Origin: Nematostella vectensis
Taxonomy: Eukaryota; Cnidaria; Anthozoa; Actiniaria; Edwardsiidae
Assembly: GCF_932526225.1 (NCBI RefSeq)
Contig: NC_064040.1
Coordinates: 9,715,356-9,775,355 of the forward strand
Reading direction: 5' to 3'
DNA: 60,000 nt
Below are positions 10,293 through 21,000 of the stretch, piece by piece. A program made the translations under genes and the position numbers. The number at the start of each line of letters is the position of its first letter. Within the stretch, counting starts at the first letter, position 1. Below the pieces are notes generated by a model. The model was not told the DNA's origin, did no database searches, and saw only the letters and a list, made by a program, of their open reading frames with translations.

Positions 10293-11243
10293 TTAGTTTG
10301 CTCGTGAACACCTAAAAAGTGTTCTTAGAGTGACGATCGTTGCCGTTCGCACCTCAGTGAACCGCCAAAAATAAAGAATAGGATTCAAGCTTGGATTAAG
10401 AGACAGGAAGATGATACCAGTAAATGCCAACTCAACAGGGAGTATTGAGAGGGAATTTTGCGGATGCCTGCTTACGAGTGCGGCAATAAACCATACGAAA
10501 TGTGGAATAAAAGAGAGCAGATAAATCAGCCAGATAGATATCATAGTCAAAACAGAATTTCTCAACTTTTTGGTTGACTCGTTGTTTTTCTTTTCTGTCT
10601 CTTGGCTATGTATCTGATTATGATGTCGACGCAAAATAAAAAGAACTTGTGCATAACAAAATGCGGACACGGTCACCCCTGCGACAAACAAAAGAGCTGA
10701 CAAGATGAAAAGATAATTTATAGCAATACCAGTTAGTCGCCATATGGGAAAACATATAGATATAACCCAAATAGCGCACACAATAACCCCAATGCGTTTG
10801 ACCGTGACGACGGCTTGGTAGCGAAGATGGAGATGAAGAAATAGAAATCTTTCTATGGCTGAAAAACAGAGAGTTAAAAACGACGCCACAGCAAAGCAAA
10901 AGAAGCTCACTTCTGATATCTCAAATAAGAGACAGTATACGCCAGGATTGGAGTTTCTGAAAGCAATTTTGCTTGCAAATACAAGCGTTAGCAGCGAAAT
11001 ACCAAAAGCAAAATCAGTCAAGGCAAGGTTCAGGATTACTAGGTTCGAAGGTGTTCTGAGCGATGCAGTCTTGGCAATTGCCAACAACACAGTTCCGTTC
11101 AGAAAAAAAGCCGTCAAGCCGAGAATTATGGTGGAGATAATGCTGATGTAGATGTTTGGATATGACTCCTCGAAAGCAAATGCTACTCGCGTTATCCTAT
11201 AGCCAGGACACATATCACCAGTAGTGTTGTTAGCATCCATCAC
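10293..11243 (-). CDS. Class A (rhodopsin-like) G protein-coupled receptor, single exon
   Basis: A 316-residue seven-transmembrane receptor of the plasma membrane; the ligand cannot be told. Landmarks seen: N-terminal NTT glycosylation site; TM1 with LNGTVL; TM2 with the conserved Asp in LNLALTDFAFG; a Cys at the TM3 start (VYC); Glu-Arg-Phe (SAIERF) in place of the Asp-Arg-Tyr motif; TM4 Trp in AIWVISICFPIW; a basic third loop (about 210-240); TM6 with YLLSFIP, lacking the usual Cys-Trp of CWxP; and TM7 with NPILY, matching NPxxY. The C-tail is short and ends soon after the NPxxY helix. Length and the lack of introns fit the expanded orphan class A families of cnidarians. The upstream ATG of two adjacent Met codons is used as start. 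It lies about 5.9 kb beyond the 3' end of the channel gene and on the same strand, with no sign of a functional link. Confidence 0.92.
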   Translation of the reverse strand: MMDANNTTGDMCPGYRITRVAFAFEESYPNIYISIISTIILGLTAFFLNGTVLLAIAKTASLRTPSNLVILNLALTDFAFGISLLTLVFASKIAFRNSNPGVYCLLFEISEVSFFCFAVASFLTLCFSAIERFLFLHLHLRYQAVVTVKRIGVIVCAIWVISICFPIWRLTGIAINYLFILSALLFVAGVTVSAFCYAQVLFILRRHHNQIHSQETEKKNNESTKKLRNSVLTMISIWLIYLLSFIPHFVWFIAALVSRHPQNSLSILPVELAFTGIIFLSLNPSLNPILYFWRFTEVRTATIVTLRTLFRCSRAN

Positions 11244-11937
11244 TTTGTCTGGTTTTGCAATCCGAAACGGGTAGACAACTTGTCAGTTATTCTTACTCCT
11301 CTAATGTTCGTATAGAGAAGTTGTTAGACAAAGCTTATGACGATATTCAGCTACGGGTCTTAGCTGTGTCAACTTTGTGATTTGGACAAATCTAAAATGT
11401 TCCGTGTTAAGATCAGATCTTATAAGGAGAACATGCAGGTGTTGTTTGTCAAATTAGGACGTCAAATGAACAACCGACACGCCTTTGATTGCTTGAGCTA
11501 TTTTTGGAGGGTTTTTTTCTACTCGTATTCTGTATGGAAAAGCCTGGAGAAAATAAAAACTTTTTAAAACAACATAATCGGAAAGTTAAAAGACACGAAA
11601 TGCAGTGTGAGAACTATAGGGTCAGCGAGTGGTTAGCGAGCGTCTGAGTAGAAGCCTTTTTTGCGGGGATCGAATATTTTGGCTTAAATAAATGCGAGCA
11701 GCGAGCATATTCGATATTCTTGTTGACCGTCAATACATTCGTTAAGAACTATTAGCTTGAGCAATTTATTCATCCGTGGATAATAGTCTACTTGTTGTAC
11801 AATTTTATATCTGTTTGATTTTCACCTGTCAACGTGGAGCGTTTTTACGAATGTTAAGAAAAGTGAGCAAACATAAGCTTACCTTTTTCACCCCAACGGA
11901 GAATGCTATTTGAGCAAAGTTTCAACAAGAATTTATA
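11244..11937. other. 5' flank of the GPCR; no gene seen
   Basis: The promoter of the minus-strand receptor should lie here, but no clear core motif is visible. The only open frame, at 11382-11567 plus, has no recognisable domain. Confidence 0.45.
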
Positions 11938-12149
11938 CACTCCTTTTTTATAAAAACGTCTAATTTTCAGAAATTTTGAATTTATTAGGAGGAGAATTAC
12001 ACAAATGATCAACAGCAATATCACATTTAAGGTTGTTATTATAACACATAAGACTAAAAAAGCACGGCATGTTCTGGGCATGTTCTTAAAATTTGGTGAG
12101 ATCTTAGCCTGGACGTTTTAATAAAAAGCTTCTAATAAAAAAAAGAGTG
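11938..12149. mobile_element. TA-flanked MITE (short form)
   Basis: It begins CACTCCTTTTTTTATAAAAA and ends in the inverse, TAATAAAAAAAAGAGTG, and is flanked by TA at 11936-11937 and 12150-12151. Blocks such as GAGAATTACAC followed by AATGATCAA, and TTCTTAAAATTTGGTG, are shared with the element at 638-969. This copy is about 120 bp shorter through internal loss. Confidence 0.7.
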
Positions 12150-13394
12150 TATAGTTCATATTTTAGGTGAATTTTTCTCGAGGGGAAATTAAGAAATTAA
12201 CTCATGGTTTTAAAGAACATCTGCACCCTAACATTAAATATCTTACGTTTGATAATACACCCCTGAGAAGTAAATGAACTTTTGAAAAGTGTTAAGTCAT
12301 CTTTTAAAAACATATTAGTTAAATAAGCGTTTTTATCGAGATAAGCAAAAAATCTATCCTAAACCAAAAGTTTTTATTCAGGTATTACGCGAACAATTTG
12401 CGGTTTGCCCAATTCTTTATCAAAATTATTGTTGAAGACAGTTTTCTCTGAAGTGGTTATAAACAGGATACTTAGCGACAGGAAAATATTTAATGGTATC
12501 ATCGGGTTTGGCTAAAACGCCATGAGTAACAGGAAACATCTCTAGGAACTGAAAATGCAATTGAGTTACTCTCGGTTTGCAGAGACGATTGCTTTTCTAT
12601 TTCTATTGTTTTCTCTCAGTTTTAAACTGAAAGACATAACTGTGAAACTCTTTTACATTACGACGCTTTTTGGTGTGAAATTCCAGTTTTGTCGTTTTTT
12701 TTTGTTTTTTTTGCAAATGAGATATCGTCTTTTAAGCAAAACTCGCACTGCATATGGATCAAAATTGCACGGCAAATAAAACACAATTGCACTTGAAATC
12801 AAGCAAAATCGCACTGCAAATAAAAAAAACGCATTGCAAATGAAACTAAATTCGCACTGAAAGTTTTCAATTCAATTCGCAGTGAGAAATTTTAATTTAA
12901 GGAAGTTTCTGCAATCAGAACCCCTTGAAGCAAACACATGTTCGCAAAGGAGCGTTAGTTTTATTTTATTTCATTTTACTGCCAAGAAAAATATGCGCGC
13001 TCTCAAAGTTCCAAGAACTGAAGAAGGAAATATGACCATTCTTCTAAAAGTGATTAAAAGCAATTTACGCGGCGGTGCTGAGGGTTTTTGTCTATTTGAA
13101 AATACCATCTGTTTGTCTATTAAAACACACTCACACGACACAGTCCTGCCTTTCAATTTTTTAAGAATACTTTGTGGGATAAATTCGTCTCTAATTGTTT
13201 TAGGAATTCACGCTTTAAAAATATTATCTACAAATGGGCTATACGAAAGCGTTAATGATTTGCTGAAAAAAAAAAACCGTTGTCTTAAGTGGCTAAAAAA
13301 CTATCGATGCGCTTGAGAAATATTGAGAGTATCTTGTTTTCGAAAATGCCTTTGTGGGGAACTTTGTTAGTAAGAGAATTTCGAGCGTCGTCCT
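12150..13394. other. No gene seen
   Basis: AT-rich sequence with short open frames lacking recognisable domains. A short degenerate run of GCACTGCAAATAAAA-like units occurs around 12745-12870. The part nearest 13395 may belong to the same dispersed repeat that enters at the window start. Confidence 0.5.
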
Positions 13395-13778
13395 CCTCGT
13401 TTTATAATTTTCGTATAATTTACGTCGGCATCAACTTCCCCAAAAATTTTACAATTCTATTTTCTCCAGTTTTTAAACAGAATAGGACCGTGATTGGACG
13501 CAAAGTTGCATGGGGGGGGGGGGGGGGGGGGTTAAAGGCTAGTCCATATTTGAACTGTTGTCAAAAGAAGCCGCTTTTTTCAATCAGCCGCGAAAGACAT
13601 TAAGTGGAGGCGGTGGGAACGCATTTCCTCGGCAGGAGCCTGTATATGGCGCCGCTCTCTGTGGGCAAAAACAAGCCACTCAAAACATCAATTCCGTTGT
13701 TTGGGCTAGTTCGCCAGTTTAATAGTGCAAGTAATTACTTTTACGTTTGATAGGATAGATGAGCGCGACACGCGAGTA
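13395..13778. repeat. Dispersed repeat, copy 2
   Basis: Near-identical to 1-380, with the same poly-G tract (13512-13531 here) and the same end GACACGCGAGTA. After that point the two loci are unrelated. The copies differ by a few substitutions and the poly-G length, so the duplication is young. Confidence 0.8.
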
Positions 13779-14344
13779 CCTTCACACCTATCCCTCCCCC
13801 TTTCTCGGTCGCCAAAAAGCGGTCATTTTTACAAAAATTCTTTAATTTGTGAATGTGTGAATGCGCACCCAGCTGCGCATCCATGATTCAATGTAATTAC
13901 ACCAAGCAACAGGCTGCTGAAATCTGAAAAAGTTGTTATCCTCCTTAGATATGAGCTCTCTGTTGGGGTGGGGATGGCGTGGGGAGGGGGGTTCTAGTAA
14001 CATGAACTTTGACTTTGGGGGAAGAGGAATGGAATGTGCTTCCACATATAACTATGTCCAATAACATTTTTTTAATTCAACAAAGCGTTTTGCCTTTCAA
14101 TCGATACTCGATACAAATATACGCCCACCTAGGGGCGGCATTGTTCTCTTTTATCAGCTAGTAACGTAATACATAAATCTTTATTATATAGCTGATAGTA
14201 ATGTATTTCGTAAGGTACGATTATAGAAATCTAAAGGAAAAACGACACGGCACATTCCAGCTAGCTGTCGCTTTTTTTAGAATTAAAAGGTTTAGTTGGT
14301 ATAGACCCTTTAGAAAAAAGTCGCTTTATTTATGGACCTGACTC
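13779..14344. other. No gene seen
   Basis: Non-coding spacer between the dispersed repeat and the large minisatellite. Nothing supportable was found. Confidence 0.5.
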
Positions 14345-16470
14345 TAGAATTGTTTGCTAAGTAGGATTAGTGCAATAAGTTGAACTCACGAGTGACCCAC
14401 AAGTTGGGTTAGACACTTTATAAGGTAGATTAGACTTACAATTAGTCGGGTAAGTTACATTGGTTAAATCAAGAACACGACAAGTCGAGCTAGACTTGAT
14501 AAGTTGGACGAGCCACACAATGATTAGATTAGACTCACAATTAGTCGGGTTAGCGACATAATCAGTTGAATTAAGCACACGATAAGTGGGCTAGGCACAC
14601 GATATTTTGTGTTAGACACACGATGAGTTGGATTAGAAACACGATTAGTCAGGTTAGACACACGACAAGTCGGGTTGGACACTTGATTTGTTGTACTTGA
14701 CACTTGATAAACTCGGCTAGACACGCGAGACTTTGGGTTACTCACACGATCAGGTAGATTAGACTGGCAATTAGTCGGGTAAGTGACATTATTGGTTAAA
14801 TTGAGCACACGATATGTCGGGTTAGACACACGACAGTTTAGGTTAGACAAACGATAAGTTGAGTTAGACACGCGGTATTTTGGTTAGATACACGATAGTT
14901 CGGGTTAGATAGACAATAAGTCGGGTTGGACACACGATAAGTCGGGTTGGACACTGGATAAATTAGGTCCAACTTGATGATGGACTAGACACTTGATGAG
15001 CTGGGTTAGACACACGATAGTCGGGGTTAGATAGGCTATAGTTGAGGTAGACACTTGATAAGTTGGGCTAGAAACTTGATGAGTTGGGTTAGATACACGA
15101 TAAGTTGGGTTAGACACACGATAAGTCGGGTTAGACACACGATAAGTCGAGTTAGAAATACGATAAGTTGGGTTAGACACACGATAAGTCGGGTTAGAGA
15201 CACGAAAAATCGGGTTAGACACACGATAAGTCGGGTTAGACACACGATAATTTGAGTTATACACACGAGAAGTTGGGCTGGACACACGATAGTTGAGTTA
15301 GACACACGATAAGTTGCGTTGGACACTGATAAATTGGGTTAGACACTTGATTAGTTGAATTAGACACTTGATGAGTTGGGTTAGACACACGATAGTCTGG
15401 GTTAGATACACAATGAGTTGGGCTAGACATTTCATGAGTTGGGTTAGATACACGATAGGTTGGGTTAGACACACGATAAGTCGGGTTAGACACACGATAC
15501 TTCGGGTTAGACACACGATAATTCGGGTTAGACACACGATAAGTCGGGTTGTTGGACACACGAGGAGTTGAGTTAGACACACGATAAGTCGGGTTTGAAA
15601 CTAAAAATTGAGTTTGACACTTGATTGATTGGAGTAGACTCTTGATGAGCTGGGCTAGACACACGATAGTCTGGGTTAGATACACAATAAGTTGGGCTAG
15701 ACACTTGATTAGTTGGGCTAGACTCTTGATGAGTGGGTTAGATACACGATAAGTTGGGTTAGACACACGATAGGTCGGATAAGACACACGATAATTCGTG
15801 TTGGACACTTGAAAAATTGAGTTAGACACCCGGTTAGTCGGAAAAGACACACGATAAGTTAAGTTAGACATAAGATAAGTCGGGTTATACACACGATAAG
15901 TCGGGTTAGACACGAAAATTTGGGTTAGACACACGATAAGTTGGGTTAGACTCACAATAAGTTGGGTTAGACACTTGATAAGTTGGGCTACACACTTGAT
16001 GAGTTGGGCTAGATACACAATAAGTTGGGTTAGACACACAACAAATTGAGTTAGACACACGATAAGTTGAGTTAGACACACAATAAGTCGGGTTGGACAC
16101 AGGATAACTTGAGTTAGACACACGATAATTCGGGTTGGACACTTGATAAATTGGGTTGGAAACACGATAAGTTGGGTTACGCACACGATGAAGTGGATTA
16201 GATTCGCAATTAGTCGGTGACATTATTTGTTGAATTAAGCACAGGATTAGTTGGTTAGACACACGACAGTCTATGTTAGACACACGATAAGTTGGGCTAG
16301 ACACTTGATGAGTCTGGTTAGCGATACACGATAAGTTGGGTTAGACACACGATAGTCTGGGTTAGATACACTAAAAGTTGGGTTAGACACACGATAGTCT
16401 GGGTTAGATACACAATAAGTTGGGCTAGACACAGTATTAGACACGATAGTTGAGTTAGAAATGCAATAGG
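14345..16470. repeat. 21-bp minisatellite, about 100 copies
   Basis: Degenerate tandem copies of a 21-bp unit built from GGGTTAGACACACGATAAG plus two variable bases fill 2.1 kb. The period is a multiple of three, so several frames stay open for hundreds of codons and encode a seven-residue repeat; these frames are an artefact. The array lies about 640 bp beyond the stop codon of the channel gene. Confidence 0.92.
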
Positions 16471-17111
16471 TTAGGATACATTATCGATATACGATTATCA
16501 ACCATATTAAGTTAATTAGAAACAACCTAGTTACTACATGTTTAACTGACAATTTAATAATTAGACGTTAGCAATATTAGTAGATTAGTAGGTAAGTAAG
16601 ATTAATCTTTCAAATCTTATCAACTATGTAAACGTAATAGTAGTCCGTTTTGAAGCGTTTTCGACTAATTTCTCGTGAGGTTCTTACTTTCCGTTGAGAG
16701 TAGACAAAGTAATCTACTGGCTTAATGGATCTCGTTTTTCTTTTATATCGCACGATCACAAAATTCCACATGCACAGAAGCAAAAAAATTGCTTCTTTTT
16801 TTTCTCCTCTATATCTTATTTCTTATAAAAGATTATAAAGTATCCCGTTCAATTGCCGCGCGATAATTGAATAAATAGAAATTCAAGTGTTTTCCCTTCA
16901 ATAGATTCATCCCTTTCATATAAACGTTTGTGTGTTGACAAAATTGCATTCTATGTAACAGTACCAATTTGTTATAAGGAATGAATCCTGCGGTTGTCAT
17001 GGTGATACAAATTCAGCTAAATTTGCACATGACTTTCGAGTAGTCACCGCTAAAAATGCGTTGAATACAAAACGCAATACTGATTGAGCCCGTGTTGTCT
17101 CGCCGTTTACA
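16471..17111 (-). other. Probable 3' untranslated region and flank of the channel gene
   Basis: AT-rich sequence directly after the channel stop codon on the minus strand. It should contain the 3' untranslated region and polyadenylation signal; no unambiguous AATAAA was found. Confidence 0.4.
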
Positions 17112-18052
17112 TCAAGTGACGTCACCGCTGGATCTCTCACCGGAAGTGTCTGCAAAATTTGTGTGAAACCTTAACATTGTGGAACCAATGATCGCAGCCG
17201 ACACCTTCTTGGTGAACGACTTCCGGAACTGAGCTTCCATACGGATGGTGATCTGCTCGAACACTTCCGGTGACTCGCCGTGCTGTTCTAGAATCTTCTT
17301 TACGAGTACCTTGAGCAGATCAAAGCAGTGCACAAGATCCCCCTCGCGGACGGGGATCTTCATCTTGCGTATTAGCTCCTCACTCGGATGTGCAATTTTA
17401 AAGGGTTTGTCCAGCGCGGCGAGAAACTCGGGCAACACACGCAACGGCAGAAACTGCTTGCCCATTGAAAAGTTCGCAAATGTGTGATAGTAACTTTTGA
17501 ATTTATCTTTGGATAGGCCGAACTCGTCGTTCTCATGCGCGCGATTTACATTATCTAACAACACGGCGATGTACATATTCACGATTATCAGGAACACGGA
17601 TACGATGTACGTTACGAGATAGAAGACTGCACCGATCGGGAACCCGCAATTCCCATTAGGAAGTCCTCCGAAGTTGGGGTCGCAGTGTGGAGGCTGAACC
17701 ACCAAGGCGTCTAATATGTCATTCCACCCAGTACCGGTTCCCAACCGGAAAATCAGGATAATGGAGCTACTAAATGTCTCAAAGTTGACCAGATCGTTCA
17801 ATGCACCCTGTTTCTTTATGTTCCCGAACGAGGACATTCCGATAATTGCGTAAATGAACATGACTAGAAAGAGAAGGGTACCGATGTTGAAAAGCGCAGG
17901 CATCGATATGATGATGGCGACCAATAGCTGTCGGATTCGCTTGGCAAACTGGACCACCCTTAGTAACCTGGCGACGCGGAATACCCGAAGCACTCGCAAG
18001 AGGCCTGGGCTAACAACCGCTGACTCCGTGCTCATCTCGTCCAGAACAGTGC
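17112..18052 (-). CDS. Channel exon 26: domain IV S4-S6 and C-terminal tail
   Basis: Acceptor TCTTTCAG before 18052. It encodes domain IV S4 (arginines in [15 protein letters not shown]), S5, the pore loop RLGTGTGW with Thr where Nav channels have Ala, S6 with [10 protein letters not shown], and about 150 residues of tail. The tail follows sodium-channel order (helices ending in [15 protein letters not shown]), then [14 protein letters not shown] at the IQ position, lacking the Gln. The stop is TGA at 17112-17114. Confidence 0.95.
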
Positions 18053-21000
18053 CTGAAAGACGGGAAATATCAGAAGAGAAATACTAGCAAGAAAACCCTA
18101 ATAGGCATCTAAAAACAAAGCATTACCAGATTCTATCAAATATATCGCAAATAGGTTACCCAAATCATCCGATTGAAATACATACATTTTTCACACATTA
18201 GAATTTTGCTCGGATTAAAATATGGGCGACGTACAGAGACTGTTCTGTGAAACTTTGAAACCTTTGTTCCTTCCATATAAGGAGGTATCTATTATATTCT
18301 ATGTTTTTGTGTCGTGCTAAAAAATCGACGAAAAAGGCGAAGATGGCAAGGAAAAGTAGCCAGGAAAAAGAAGAAAACAACTTTATGTTATGAAGAAATG
18401 CGTTACTGTCTGCTACCTTAAAGCAAAGAAATACGATTTCTCGATATTGCACAAGAACCGACACAAAGCTTATATCATCTTCGTCAATTTGCATATTTTC
18501 TGTCTGATAAATTAGTGTAGCCGCATGACGCTCTACGGGCCTATTTCTCCGCCAAAAGAACCCCTAGATACATACCTACTATGGAAGACACGACGACCAC
18601 AAAGTCAAAGATGCTCCAGGCCTTTTTAAAGTAATGAAGTCTCATTGCAATGATCTTGATAATCGCCTCTAACAGGAAGATGCCGACTAACACGTAATTA
18701 CCAATCTGTGGTAGCCCATAGGGCCATTGTCAAGGTGTTACACGCTACTCGAACAAACTGGGGCTACAGTGATAAGAACCTTCCCCTGATAAGCGCCCCC
18801 CCCCCCCCCAAATAAGCACCTTGCCTAAGAGAAAAATACGAATAAGCGCCTTCCCCAAATAAGCGCCTTCCCCAAATAATTACCCCCTCCCCCCTCCCGA
18901 AATAAGCACCTTGCCTAAGATAAAAATACGAATGAGCGCCTTCCCCAAATAAGCCTCTCCTTAAATTGAATAAGCGCCAGCACATTTACCAATTTCAAAG
19001 ACTGCACTTGAAGGATATTAAGCACATTAAGTGTAAGAATTTGTAAGTACCATAGGGGTATCAAGCCACCATTATTATTCACAAAAGGATATTAAGCACG
19101 ACGGTGGTGAGTGGAGGCTGGTCGTAGTGCTGCACCATCATCATACCCATATTGCACATGATAACAGTCAGAATAAACACCTCGAATTGGTTACTGGATA
19201 CCAGATCAAATAGCTTGCCGCGGAAACAATCCTGGAGCGGTAAAACACCATTAGAAATGCCTGGAAAGTTCTGGCATGGTGATTAGCAACGCCTGGAAAG
19301 ACTCGGTATGGTAATACACATTTAGTAATGTCTTGACAGCAATTTAGTAATGTTTTGTGGTAATTAGTAATGCCCGGAAAGTCTTGGTATGGTAAAACAC
19401 CACTAGGAATGCCTGGACAGTCCTGGTATGGTAATTAGTAATGCCCGGAAAGTCTTGGTATGGTAAAACACCACTAGGAATGCCTGGACAGTCCTGGTAT
19501 GGTAATTAGTAATGCCCGGAAAGTCTTGGTATGGTAAAACACCACTAGGAATGCCTGGACAGTCCTGGTATGGTAATTAGTAATGCCCGGAAAGTCTTGG
19601 TATGGTAAAACACCACTAGGAATGCCTGGACAGTCCTGGTATGGTAATTAGTAATGCCTGGGGAGTCTTAGCCTACGTGAAGCCGCTGACTCGAGATTCG
19701 CGAGTCAGCGGCTACACGGAGGCTAGGAAAGTCTTGGTATGGTAATATACATTTAGTAATGTCTGGACAGTCTTGGTATGGTATAACACCAATAGTAATG
19801 TCTGTATAGTCCTGGCATTGTAATAAGTAATGCCTTGAAAGTCTTGGTACGGTAAAATACATTTAGTAATGTCTGGAAAGTCTTGGTATGGTAATACCTT
19901 ATTAGTAATGTCTGGACAGTCATTTTGTAATATTTGGATATTTTTTGGTGCATTACTATATCTGTCCTGGACTGTCCTCTCGCAATATTAATGCAATACT
20001 AATGACTCCACTATTTGGATGTTACACCATAAGTATTATCTGGACAGTCCCCGTGCGATAGTATACCATTAGAAATTACGTAAAATAACGTAAGACTGGA
20101 CACAGACTGGAAAGTAATGCCCACGAAATTAACAAAAACATAGGCGAATGACAGCCAGATGGGCTGTGATGTGAAAGTGCTTACCGTCGGTCTAAGACGA
20201 TTTGAGGGAGGCTTTCGTTTGGCTGCAGCCATCAGTATTTGGACCCATTTCCTCTGCGACTCAGTCAGTAGCATCCCCATACTGTTAATCTCTTCATACT
20301 GAATATTCACAAAAAACATGTCAATGAAGCGTCACAACAAAGGCTGTTATTGTTCACTTTCCCTCCACAAAAAGAGAAATCATAAATTAGCCTCTCAATA
20401 TACTAGACTAGCGAGTCTGCGATTCAATACAGTCGATTGACAAAACGTTGTCGTCAACCGGATTCGCGACTAGGCGACACGCCCGCATGTAAGCATGGGT
20501 AAAAACCACTGAAGCGCCTAGCTGCATATATTAGCCATTGCATAGCTTCAGGCTTAGACGGTGTAGCGGTGGCGAATATATGCAGCCAGGTGCTTCAGAG
20601 GTTTTTACCGATGCTTGCATGCGGGTTTGCGTGGTCGCGAAGCCGGTTGAAGACAACGTTTTGTCAATTGACTGTATACGCGCGCTTTGGCAAGTCAAAG
20701 CACGTATTGAACCTTCTGATAGATATCTGTATCGGGTTTCGCATCAGCGGCACGTAGGGCGCCTACTGATAGTCGAGGTTCACAGTTTCGTAACTCCGTG
20801 AAAAGCTATGTGCTACGGCATGCTATAAAGCGTGAGCCATCATTATAAGGTCAGACTATGCAGCACACTTAAATAAGTTATTGTTTCTAAACTAGGACAC
20901 ACATGACAAACGACAAAAAATTTATCGCTACTACACCGAGACAAATCACTTGATTTAATGTGTCCTGTAGATAAAGCAAGTGTTATATATAAAATGCCCT

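Noticed and set aside
14357-16304. Several long open frames (up to 309 codons) encoding seven-residue repeats
   Set aside because: They arise because the 21-bp repeat period is divisible by three; frames are open on both strands at once and the sequence is a degenerate minisatellite.
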